From DASQWC01 sp035640475 (lineage in GTDB: Bacteria; Actinomycetota; JAICYB01), in assembly GCA_035640475.1 (NCBI GenBank), contig DASQWC010000022.1, forward strand, positions 1-9,865: a stretch of DNA of 9,865 bases, read 5' to 3'. The position numbers were made by a program, and so were the translations under genes. Position 1 is the stretch's first letter, and each line of letters starts with the position of its first letter. This document shows, piece after piece, positions 1 through 5,848 of the stretch. Under the pieces are notes generated by a model. That model did not search any database, had not been told where the DNA came from, and worked only from the letters and a program-made list of their open reading frames with translations.

Positions 1-116
1 CGGGTGGTCGCTTGACCGACTTCGGCGGCCGGGCCTCGATCTACGGCAGGAGCTGTTTGACGACGAACGGGCTCGTCCACGACGAGATCCTGACGATTGT
101 CGGCGAGAGCAGCTAA
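1..116 (+). CDS. 3' end of an unrecognised protein (partial)
   Basis: An open frame (codons starting at position 3) enters from the left edge and stops at TAA 114-116, giving the last 37 residues of a protein. The tail contains GGRLTDFGGRASIYGRS and ends in LTIVGESS. I do not recognise a family from this piece. One Cys is present and there is no membrane segment. Codon use is GC-rich at third positions, as in the neighbouring genes, which supports real coding. The next gene on the same strand starts 44 bases later, so the two could be co-transcribed, though the perfect hairpin between them could also separate them. Confidence 0.5.
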   Translation, partial: GGRLTDFGGRASIYGRSCLTTNGLVHDEILTIVGESS

Positions 117-139
117 CCTACGAGACCTTCCCACCGTGA

Positions 140-160
140 GCTTCCCCGGAGAGGGGAAGC
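140..160 (+). promoter_or_regulatory. Hairpin presenting the ribosome binding site of the small secreted gene
   Basis: Perfect inverted repeat: left arm GCTTCCCC (140-147), loop GGAGA (148-152), right arm GGGGAAGC (153-160). The start codon ATG follows immediately at 161. The Shine-Dalgarno-like GGAGAG begins in the loop and runs into the right arm, 7 bases from the ATG. The 8-bp stem therefore shows or hides the ribosome site at the exact edge of the gene. There is no T-run after it, so it is a poor intrinsic terminator for the upstream gene, although U-less hairpins can end transcripts in actinobacteria. The structure is seen directly; the regulatory role is inference. Confidence 0.5.
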
Positions 161-373
161 ATGCGCAGAGTCTTGGTTGTATTCGCGACCATCGCGGTCG
201 CGCTCGGAGCGCACATTTCGAGCGGTACTCCCGCATCCGCCGGGTGTCGGGGCGCGCAGCGGAACGCCTTCCCGTGCGATCCGTACGTCCCATGCTTCGA
301 CGAGGACGGCGACGGCGTCATCGAGTGCACGGGTGCCGGGGACATCAGCGTCGACCTGTCGGTTCAGCCGTAA
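161..373 (+). CDS. Small secreted Cys-rich protein with Excalibur/EF-hand-like Asp motif
   Basis: A 70-residue protein. Residues 1-27 look like a Sec signal peptide: MRR, a hydrophobic stretch (VLVVFATIAVALG), then an ASA cleavage site before Gly28. The mature part of about 43 residues has four Cys (29, 39, 45, 56), enough for two disulfides. DEDGDGVIEC (47-56) has the DxDxDG spacing of calcium-binding loops and resembles the core of Excalibur domains, which end in a similar DxDGxxC pattern. A lipoprotein reading (SAGC before Cys29) is possible but lacks the usual aliphatic -3 residue. Start chosen at ATG 161 because of the signal peptide and the SD-like GGAGAG 7 bases upstream. Function unknown; secretion is likely, and calcium binding is inferred from the motif only. 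Confidence 0.6.
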   Translation: MRRVLVVFATIAVALGAHISSGTPASAGCRGAQRNAFPCDPYVPCFDEDGDGVIECTGAGDISVDLSVQP

Positions 374-391
374 GCGAACCACGGAGAGTGG

Positions 392-422
392 CAATCCACG
401 CGCGCACCGTGCCTGTGGATTG
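392..422 (+). terminator. Inverted repeat downstream of the small secreted gene
   Basis: Arms CAATCCAC (392-399) and GTGGATTG (415-422) are perfect 8-base complements with a 15-base GC-rich loop, beginning 18 bases after the TAA of the small gene. No T-run follows. It may be a factor-dependent or U-less terminator, or a 3' stabilising stem. The repeat is visible directly; the role is inferred. Confidence 0.35.
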
Positions 423-509
423 TCATGCTTCCGTAACGGGGTCTTCCTCGGACCGCGATACCGATGGACGATTCTTGGGTCACCAACGAGGGTTGGTCGC
501 ATCGACGGA

Positions 510-545
510 AGCGCCGCCGGACGCAAGTTCGGCGGCGCTCTCTTT
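510..545. terminator. Strong stem-loop between convergent genes (likely bidirectional terminator)
   Basis: Arms AGCGCCGCCG (510-519) and CGGCGGCGCT (530-539) form a perfect 10-bp GC-rich stem with a 10-base loop. On the + strand it is followed by CTCTTTCC, a short pyrimidine/T stretch. It sits between the end of the small + strand gene and the end of the - strand GerMN lipoprotein gene (stop at 561), where a shared terminator is expected. The rest of 374-560 shows no gene I can support. Confidence 0.6.
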
Positions 546-560
546 CCGGGAACTTTTCCG

Positions 561-1202
561 CTAGGGCTCGGCGCTCCCAAAGGGCGCCACCGACCCTTCG
601 ATATCTCCCGCATCCGAGTCGCGCGGCTCCAGTCGCGAGTACCTTCCGCGACCGACGCTGTCGTGAGCGATCCCGAACTGATCGATGACCGGCTGCGGCG
701 CGCCGTGAATTCGGAACCGGACGGCGTCCACCTCAGGAAGCTCGGTGAGGGTCCACACCAGCTGGGCCACCCGGAACTTCTGCAGCACCTCCGCGCCGGC
801 CGCCTCGAACTGCGCCGTGAGGTTCACGTCGGCGACTCCGTCGCGCAAGGTCACACCGAGCAGCTCCGTGTTCGGTGGAATCGCTGTTCGAAACCCGTCT
901 TCCTGCTCGCGCGGAGTCGGACCATCGAGGAGCATTGCCACAACGACCTCGATCGCCGGTCTGTCCGAGGATCGCTCGCGTGCGACGACACCGAGCCGAT
1001 TCGGAACGAGCAGACGCCCGTCGGCCGTCGTCCGCGCGAAATACATGAGCGAACGGACGATCCTGCGATTCGCGCTGGGGTTATCGGAGGGACGGTACAG
1101 CGCATCCGGCAGCTCGTCCTCAGAAAGCAGGTGCACCTCCGGGCCGGTCGAGCACGAAGCCGCCAGCAACAGGAAGATGACCGCGAAGCTCAAGCGCTTC
1201 AC
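561..1202 (-). CDS. GerMN-domain lipoprotein, LpqB-like accessory of the two-component system
   Basis: A 213-residue predicted lipoprotein. The N-terminus MKRLSFAVIFLLLAASC is a lipoprotein signal with the lipidated Cys at 17, so it should sit on the outer face of the membrane. Residues of about 50-170 form a GerMN domain: LLDGPT, then TAIPPNTELLGV, DGVADVNLTAQF, and RVAQLVWTLTELPEVDAV. The start is GTG, overlapping the kinase stop TGA (GTGA at 1202-1199), which implies translational coupling. Gene order regulator-kinase-GerMN lipoprotein matches actinobacterial mtrA-mtrB-lpqB, where LpqB is an extracytoplasmic partner of the sensor kinase. LpqB proteins normally carry a beta-propeller after GerMN and are far longer; here only a short polar tail follows. 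Assignment to GerMN is firm; the function as kinase partner is inferred from family and operon. Confidence 0.85.
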   Translation of the reverse strand: MKRLSFAVIFLLLAASCSTGPEVHLLSEDELPDALYRPSDNPSANRRIVRSLMYFARTTADGRLLVPNRLGVVARERSSDRPAIEVVVAMLLDGPTPREQEDGFRTAIPPNTELLGVTLRDGVADVNLTAQFEAAGAEVLQKFRVAQLVWTLTELPEVDAVRFRIHGAPQPVIDQFGIAHDSVGRGRYSRLEPRDSDAGDIEGSVAPFGSAEP

Positions 1203-2578
1203 TGCTCGGCCCCCGTCGGCAGCAGAACCTCGAACCGAGTGCCCTCACCGATTGTCGACTCAACTTGCAGGTCGGCGCCCAGAAGCTTGGCGTTCTCGTG
1301 AGCGATGGCCAGCCCGAGTCCCGCCCCGACGCCGCTCTCGCGCGTTCGTGACGCGTCGCCCCGCCAGAAACGATCGAAGATCCGCGGCAGTTGCTCGTGA
1401 TCGATGCCGGGTCCCCGATCGGCGACGACGATGCGCGCGGCTCCGTTGAGCGCTTCGAGCTCGATTCGAACGTCCTCGCCGCTGGCATGCATGACTGCGT
1501 TCTCGAGCAGGTTCCCGACGACGCGCTCGAGCCGCATCTTGTCCGTGTGCACGATGAGGTGATCGGGGCCGTCGATCTCGACGAGCGTGTTCGGTGCGCG
1601 GGTGCGAGCGATCTGGTTCGCGAAGTCCCGCAAGTCGACCTCGTCTGAGGCGACCTGCATGGCGCCGGCATCCGCGCGGCTGAGCTCGAGGAGGTCGTCG
1701 ACGAGGCGCCGCAGCGACGCGACCTCTTCGGCGGCGAGCCCGATCGCCGACCTGACGCTGCCCGGCAGATCGGCGCCGCGCTCGCCGATGAAATCGATCG
1801 ACGCCTTCAGGGCCGTGAGCGGCGTTCTCAGCTCGTGCGACACGTCGGAGATGAACTGGCGCTCACGGACGATGCGTTTCTCCAGCGCCTCGGTCATCGA
1901 GTTGAAGTCTCGAGCGAGTCGCGCGAGCTCGTCCTCACCTGTCGCCTCGAGTCGAGTCTCGAGCCCGCCTTGTGCCACTTTTTGGGCGGCGTCGGCGGCC
2001 ACCCGAAGCGGGCGGATGGTCCGGTCGGCCAGACGCAGCCCGACCGCCCCCGCCGCGCCGCCGGCAACGGCAAGTACCGCCAGCAGGACGCGCCACAGCA
2101 GTGACAGCGTGCGGTCGATGTTCTCGAGCGAGAACACGAAGTACGTATAGATCGTCCGGCCGGGCACCGGGGAGCCGAAGAACAAACGGCGATGCCCGGG
2201 GCCGCGCGCGATCGCATATCCGACTTCCCCACTCTCAACCGCGCGACGCAGAGCTGCGGGGACGGCGTCCTCGGTGACGTCGAGGGAGGTCGACTCGGCG
2301 TTGCGGATCCCCTGGGTCTTTACGACGAGCTCCGAGCCGCGTTGCTGCAATGTCTGCAAATAGGTGCGGATCTTTCCGGGCCCCGGATTCAGCTTGAGCT
2401 GGTCGCGCAGGAATGCGAGCTGGTCGAACGTCTGCACCTTTGCGTTTTGAACGACCTGACGCGTGAGCGCCCAAGATGTGAACGAATACGTTCCGGCCGC
2501 TACTGCGCCGGCGACGACGATTGCTCCAACGATGTAGGCCGCCGCGATTCGGAAGCGCAGCGAATTGAACCGGAGCAC
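1199..2578 (-). CDS. mtrB: Sensor histidine kinase, MtrB-like
   Basis: A 459-residue membrane kinase. In order: TM1 at about 10-37, an extracytoplasmic sensor region of about 38-157, TM2 at about 158-184, HAMP at about 185-238, HisKA with phospho-acceptor His248 in SHELRTP, and the HATPase domain with N-box NLLENA (Asn356, Asn360), G1 DRGPG (387-391), F-box FDRFWRGD and G2 GAGLGL (418-423). All catalytic boxes look intact. The start was set at GTG 2578 because GGAGGA (2590-2585) lies 6 bases upstream; it overlaps the last codons of the response regulator. A frame extension to 2722 is open, but its Arg-rich sequence lies inside the regulator gene. Context and architecture fit MtrB, which adjusts cell wall and division genes through MtrA. 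It is shorter than mycobacterial MtrB, so the symbol is by similarity. Confidence 0.85.
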   Translation of the reverse strand: MLRFNSLRFRIAAAYIVGAIVVAGAVAAGTYSFTSWALTRQVVQNAKVQTFDQLAFLRDQLKLNPGPGKIRTYLQTLQQRGSELVVKTQGIRNAESTSLDVTEDAVPAALRRAVESGEVGYAIARGPGHRRLFFGSPVPGRTIYTYFVFSLENIDRTLSLLWRVLLAVLAVAGGAAGAVGLRLADRTIRPLRVAADAAQKVAQGGLETRLEATGEDELARLARDFNSMTEALEKRIVRERQFISDVSHELRTPLTALKASIDFIGERGADLPGSVRSAIGLAAEEVASLRRLVDDLLELSRADAGAMQVASDEVDLRDFANQIARTRAPNTLVEIDGPDHLIVHTDKMRLERVVGNLLENAVMHASGEDVRIELEALNGAARIVVADRGPGIDHEQLPRIFDRFWRGDASRTRESGVGAGLGLAIAHENAKLLGADLQVESTIGEGTRFEVLLPTGAEQ

Positions 2579-2580
2579 GG

Positions 2581-3264
2581 TCAGTCCTCCGAGACCTTGT
2601 ACCCCATCCCGCGCACGGTCTGGATGACGGTCGGATTGTGTGGGTCGTCTTCGACCTTCGTGCGCAGTCTTCTGATGTGGACGTCCACGAGACGGGCGTC
2701 TCCGAAATAGTCGTATCCCCACACTTCGGACAGCAGCTGCTCGCGCGAGAACACCCGGCCCGGTTTGGACGCCAGCGTCGTGAGGAGCCGGAACTCCGTT
2801 CTCGTCAGCGACAACGTCTCGTCGCCGCGCTTGGCGACACCCTCCTCCGGCCTGATCTCGATCGAGCCGACGCGCAGGACGCTGGGTTCCTCGTCCTCGG
2901 CCTGCGCTCGCCGCAGCAGCGAGCGAATACGAGCCAGCAGGACGCGCATCTCGAATGGCTTGGTGAGGTAGTCGTCGGCGCCGGACTCGAGGCCGACCAC
3001 CACGTCGATCGTGTCGGTCTTCGCCGTCAGGAGGATGATCGGCAGGTTGGACGACCTGCGGATCTCGCGCGTGAACTCGAAGCCGTCCTTCCCCGGGAGC
3101 ATGACGTCCAAGATCAGGAGGTCGGGCACGTTCTGCCGGATGACCTCCTCGGCTTCGAGGGCGTCGTTGGCCGTGTCGACGATGTAGCCCTCTTCCGACA
3201 GCGCGACCTGCATGATCTCGCGGATCCCGCGGTCGTCGTCGACGACCAGAAGTCGATTGCTCAT
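2581..3264 (-). CDS. mtrA: OmpR/PhoB-family response regulator, MtrA-like
   Basis: A 227-residue response regulator. The receiver domain (about 4-116) has the acidic pocket DDD at 9-11, phospho-acceptor Asp53 (LILDVMLPG), Thr80 and Lys102 (TKPF). The winged-helix DNA-binding domain (about 128-224) ends in VRGMGYKV. The run LTAKTDTIDVVVGLESGADD is very close to the same segment of mycobacterial MtrA as I remember it, and the RLVDVHIRRLRTKVE recognition region also agrees. Start ATG 3264, with GAGGGA 10 bases upstream. It is the first gene of a three-gene operon with the kinase and GerMN lipoprotein. In the known family MtrA controls cell wall remodelling, division and resuscitation genes. Family and order are firm; true orthology needs a tree. 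Confidence 0.9.
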   Translation of the reverse strand: MSNRLLVVDDDRGIREIMQVALSEEGYIVDTANDALEAEEVIRQNVPDLLILDVMLPGKDGFEFTREIRRSSNLPIILLTAKTDTIDVVVGLESGADDYLTKPFEMRVLLARIRSLLRRAQAEDEEPSVLRVGSIEIRPEEGVAKRGDETLSLTRTEFRLLTTLASKPGRVFSREQLLSEVWGYDYFGDARLVDVHIRRLRTKVEDDPHNPTVIQTVRGMGYKVSED

Positions 3265-3309
3265 GCTCTTAGTTTCCCTCGTCGGAGCCCTCGGTATTTG
3301 TTACTCGAC
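3265..3309. promoter_or_regulatory. Divergent intergenic region between mtrA-like operon and rhodanese gene
   Basis: Only 45 bases separate two divergent start codons, so both promoters must lie here or run into the opposite gene. The middle is locally AT-rich (GTATTTGTTACT at 3294-3305), unlike the surroundings. The rhodanese gene has no convincing ribosome site near its ATG (GGAG at 3284 is 22 bases away), so a leaderless or near-leaderless start is plausible. I could not pick definite -35/-10 boxes. Shared control by the MtrA-like regulator is possible but no site is claimed. Confidence 0.4.
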
Positions 3310-4005
3310 ATGCCGCGGCCGATCGGTCGAACCGAGCTCCGGCAACTTCAAGCCGACGGCGCACACGTCGTGGAAGTCTTGCCGAGCGCAGAGTATGAGG
3401 AGCAGCACCTGCCCGGTGCGGTGCATATTCCGCTCCAGCGCATCGACGAAGCTCGAGAACGTCTCGAGCCGGGACGTCCCATCATCGTCTACTGCTGGGA
3501 CTCCACCTGAGACCTGAGCCCGCGAGCCGCGTGGCGGCTCGAGAGCCTCGGCTTGACCGACGTCTACGACTACGTCGCCGGCAAGTCCGACTGGCTGGCG
3601 GCCGGCCTGCCTTCCGAGGGGACTGCGGCCGAGACTCCGACGGCACACGACGTCGCGCGGCAGGACGTGGCAACTTGTTCGGTTTCCGACACCGTCGAAG
3701 CTGCCGGCCGCCGGTCTCGCGAAGCCGGCTCGGCGATGTGCGTCGTGGTGAACGACCGGCAGGTCGTCCTCGGAGCACTCGGGATCAGGGAGCTCGGCGA
3801 GTCCCCTGAGGATCGCGTCGAGTCGGTGATGCAGCAGGCACCATCGACGCTGCGCGCGAACGTTCCCCTCCAAGAGGCGGTCGATTTCATGCGCGACAAC
3901 GACCTGTCCGAAACGCCGATCACGACGCCGGAGGGAGAGCTCCTCGGCGTCCTCTTCCGTGAGGACGCCGTCGCCTACCTATCCGCCGAGCACCCGCTTC
4001 ACTGA
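3310..4005 (+). CDS. Rhodanese-CBS fusion with in-frame TGA at codon 67 (candidate selenoprotein)
   Basis: Read through the TGA at 3508-3510, this is a 231-residue protein. Residues 1-104 are a complete single-domain rhodanese: VVEVLPSAEYEEQHLPGAVHIPL, the strand IIVYC62, the loop WDST-TGA67-DLSPRAAWRLESLGL, then YVAGKSDWLAAGLP. Residues of about 114-162 and 170-224 form a CBS pair. The TGA lies in the active-site loop five residues after Cys62; from memory, related proteins have Cys there (YCxxxxC). Downstream of the TGA the frame stays open for 164 codons, with strong family sequence and GC-rich third positions, so it does not look decayed. A SECIS-like hairpin follows the TGA. Rhodaneses move sulfur via a catalytic Cys; a Sec version would act in sulfur or selenium redox. 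Alternatives: TGC-to-TGA nonsense mutation, sequence error, or a 66-residue truncated product. There is no strong ribosome site. The 3' end overlaps the convergent protease gene by 27 bases. Confidence 0.75.
3523..3541 (+). promoter_or_regulatory. Candidate bacterial SECIS hairpin
   Basis: Arms CGAGCCGC (3523-3530) and GCGGCTCG (3534-3541) pair perfectly around the triloop GTG (3531-3533). The TGA codon ends at 3510, so 20 bases separate it from the apical loop. The bacterial SECIS rules as I recall them ask for a hairpin just downstream of UGA inside the coding sequence, an apical loop about 16-37 bases away, and a G in the first two loop bases; E. coli fdhF has a GU in its loop. This hairpin meets all three, with loop GUG. 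The same bases encode the conserved PRAAWRLE segment. GC-rich coding DNA makes chance stems fairly common, so function is inferred. Confidence 0.5.
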
Positions 4006-4854
4006 CAGCGCGGACGTCCCGAGCGTCGCCTGATTGAGGAGCGCGCCGCTGAAGGGAACCGTGCCGTTGGCGAGCTGGACCGTATCGAGGTCGGAATGGT
4101 CGCGCATGAACTGGAGTGCCCGGCTCAGGTCGGCGACCTGATTGCTGAGTGTGGCCGAGATCGTGCTGAGCACACCGAGGGCGCCGCCGTTGGACCCCAT
4201 GTACGCGCTGCCCGAGTCACCGGGAATGCCCGGCGTCAGCATGTAGACGGTGTGCGTCCATCCGCCGTTGGACTCGAAGACGGCAAAGCCGAACTGGCGC
4301 GACAGCGTCCCGATGCCGCCGCGCAACGACGAGTTGCCGTAGGCGTAGACCGCCTCGCCGCCGCCGGCGGACGGGTCGAGTCCGATCGGCCCGCCCCATG
4401 CCGGTATGGACGGGTTCACGCGCGCATGGTCGGCGGGATCGAGCTTGACCAGCGCGAAATCGTTTCCGAAGCACAGGTTCGAGTCCTGCACCCCGGCTTC
4501 ACGCATCGCGATCCACGAGTTGTAGACGACCGTTCCCGGAGCCGTCGCACCGTCGATCTGGACGGGCGTGCCGAGCGGGAGGACTGGGGCCGTGCAGCCG
4601 TTGGTGTCGTTGGGCAGTCCCTGAGACGAGCAGTGAGCGGCCTGGCCGATGTACACGTTCGTCGCGTCGTAGAACACGAAGTTCGCCGTGCATCCGCCGG
4701 ATCCCGTCGTCGTCTGAACGCCCGGGTGGATCGGAGCGGTTGCGGCGGGAGCCCACGTCGGCGAAGCGATGACATCGGCTCCAACGCGATCAACGGTATG
4801 GGCGAAGCTCATGAGCGTCATGACAAGGACGGCGGCGATGCGGGTGAGCCTCAC
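3979..4854 (-). CDS. Secreted trypsin-like serine protease (S1 fold)
   Basis: A 291-residue protein with an N-terminal signal peptide (MRLTRIAAVLVMTLMSFA, cleavage near 20-30) and a chymotrypsin-like domain. The catalytic triad is visible: His74 in GQAAHC, Asp132 in NDFALVKL, Ser214 in PGDSGS. Cys55 and Cys75 are placed for the usual His-loop disulfide; Cys87 and Cys128 may form a second. No long pro-region is evident. The start GTG 4854 is supported by AAAGGAG 7 bases upstream. Stop TAG at 3979. It lies 114 bases downstream of the MBL-fold gene on the same strand, so read-through transcription is possible, and it ends inside the 3' end of the convergent rhodanese gene. Substrate is unknown; exported proteolysis is the safe call. 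Confidence 0.85.
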   Translation of the reverse strand: MRLTRIAAVLVMTLMSFAHTVDRVGADVIASPTWAPAATAPIHPGVQTTTGSGGCTANFVFYDATNVYIGQAAHCSSQGLPNDTNGCTAPVLPLGTPVQIDGATAPGTVVYNSWIAMREAGVQDSNLCFGNDFALVKLDPADHARVNPSIPAWGGPIGLDPSAGGGEAVYAYGNSSLRGGIGTLSRQFGFAVFESNGGWTHTVYMLTPGIPGDSGSAYMGSNGGALGVLSTISATLSNQVADLSRALQFMRDHSDLDTVQLANGTVPFSGALLNQATLGTSALSVKRVLGG

Positions 4855-4959
4855 GTGGTAGCTCCTTTCAAGGGCCGGATCCGGGTGCGGCAGTAAACGG
4901 TACCCCGGAGGTCCGAAAAGCGCATCTGAATCTCTTTACATTCCACGGCGTCCTCGCGC

Positions 4960-4971
4960 TGATTCGAATCA
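4960..4971. repeat. 12-bp perfect palindrome over the MBL stop codon
   Basis: TGATTCGAATCA is its own reverse complement and contains the stop codon TGA (4971-4969) of the MBL-fold gene. It lies about 105 bases upstream of the protease start. A second palindrome, CCGGATCCGG, is at 4875-4884 just before the protease ribosome site. Either could be an operator, or chance. The 4855-4968 gap shows no gene and no clear promoter. Confidence 0.25.
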
Positions 4972-5841
4972 CGCGGTCGGCGCCCGCGCAACAGCCGGTG
5001 CCGTGAGGTCGATCGTCATCTCGGCCGCCGCCAGCGACGGCGGCGTGCCGCTTGTGTTCCACAACGCCTTCGCTTCGGCTTCCATCTCTTCCAGCGTTGC
5101 ATCGCTGTGCGACGGATCGTGATGGAACAGGATGAGCTTCTTCGCGCCCGTTACTTGCGCGTACGCGACGGCATCGGCGTAGCTCGAGTGACCCCAGCCT
5201 CGCCGTCCCTCGTATTCCTCGGGCGTGTACTGCGAATCGTGGAGCAGCACGTCTGCGCCGTCGGCGACCGCAAAGCCGTCGATCCAGTCGGGGGTCTCGT
5301 GACGAAAGTCACTCAGGATTGCGGGCTCGTGGTCGGGCATGTACGCGAACACGCGTCCGTTCTCCTCGATCCTGAACCCGACGGTGGGTCCCGGGTGCTC
5401 GATCGGAACGGCCGAGATTGTGGCGGAGCCGACCGTCCACGGTTCGAGCGGCAAGTCGTGGAAGTTACAGGTCGACGGGACATCGTGAACATCGATGGGG
5501 AAGAGCGGCGGCGACATGTAACGCGCGAGGCGCTCCTTCAGGCTCAGCATCGGTGACGGCGGGCCCCACACGTGCATGTCTGCGCCCGGGCTCCACAGCA
5601 GCGGGAAGAACGGAAATCCCTCGACGTGATCCATATGCAGGTGCGTGAGCAGAAGATGGACTTCCTTCATGTCGCTGCCCATCTGAGTGCCGAGCTCTCT
5701 GATGCCCGTGCCGGCGTCGAGGACGATCAGCGTGCCGTCGTCCAAGCGAACCTCGACACACGACGTGTCACCGCCGTAGCGGAGCTTGGACGCTCCGGGC
5801 GAAGCCAGCGATCCGCGGCAACCCCAGATCGTCGCTCGCAC
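4969..5841 (-). CDS. MBL-fold metallo-hydrolase (PhnP/RNase Z-like group)
   Basis: A 290-residue metallo-beta-lactamase-fold enzyme, probably cytoplasmic (no signal peptide). It opens with IWGCRGSLASPG and YGGDTSCVEV, typical of a phosphodiesterase-like branch of the fold. The metal site is complete: THLHMDH (His67, His69, Asp71, His72), His149 in IEHPG, Asp170 in MPDHE, Asp202 in LLHDSQY, and His240/241 in LFHHDP. It should be a two-metal phosphodiesterase or related hydrolase; substrate cannot be told from sequence. The start is set at GTG 5841, 7 bases past the stop of the PAS gene, with GGGGAGGG 11-12 bases upstream. A longer open frame reaches 5934 but lies inside the PAS gene. PAS sensor and hydrolase form a tight pair. 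Confidence 0.85.
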   Translation of the reverse strand: MRATIWGCRGSLASPGASKLRYGGDTSCVEVRLDDGTLIVLDAGTGIRELGTQMGSDMKEVHLLLTHLHMDHVEGFPFFPLLWSPGADMHVWGPPSPMLSLKERLARYMSPPLFPIDVHDVPSTCNFHDLPLEPWTVGSATISAVPIEHPGPTVGFRIEENGRVFAYMPDHEPAILSDFRHETPDWIDGFAVADGADVLLHDSQYTPEEYEGRRGWGHSSYADAVAYAQVTGAKKLILFHHDPSHSDATLEEMEAEAKALWNTSGTPPSLAAAEMTIDLTAPAVARAPTA

Positions 5842-5848
5842 GGCTCGA

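Noticed and set aside
177..1301. Long + strand open frame across the lipoprotein gene
   Set aside because: Arg/Ser-rich composition typical of antisense frames in GC-rich DNA; the - strand GerMN lipoprotein explains the region.
2579..2722. 48-residue N-terminal extension of the histidine kinase
   Set aside because: It lies wholly within the response regulator gene, is Arg-rich shadow sequence, and a GGAGGA ribosome site points to GTG 2578.
2638..3309. + strand open frame running through the regulator gene into the rhodanese start
   Set aside because: It is the complement of the mtrA-like gene; rhodanese sequence begins only at ATG 3310.
3553..4005. Separate CBS gene starting at TTG 3553 after the TGA
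   Set aside because: It would begin in the middle of the rhodanese domain with no ribosome site; the upstream codons from 3511 are clearly rhodanese in the same frame.
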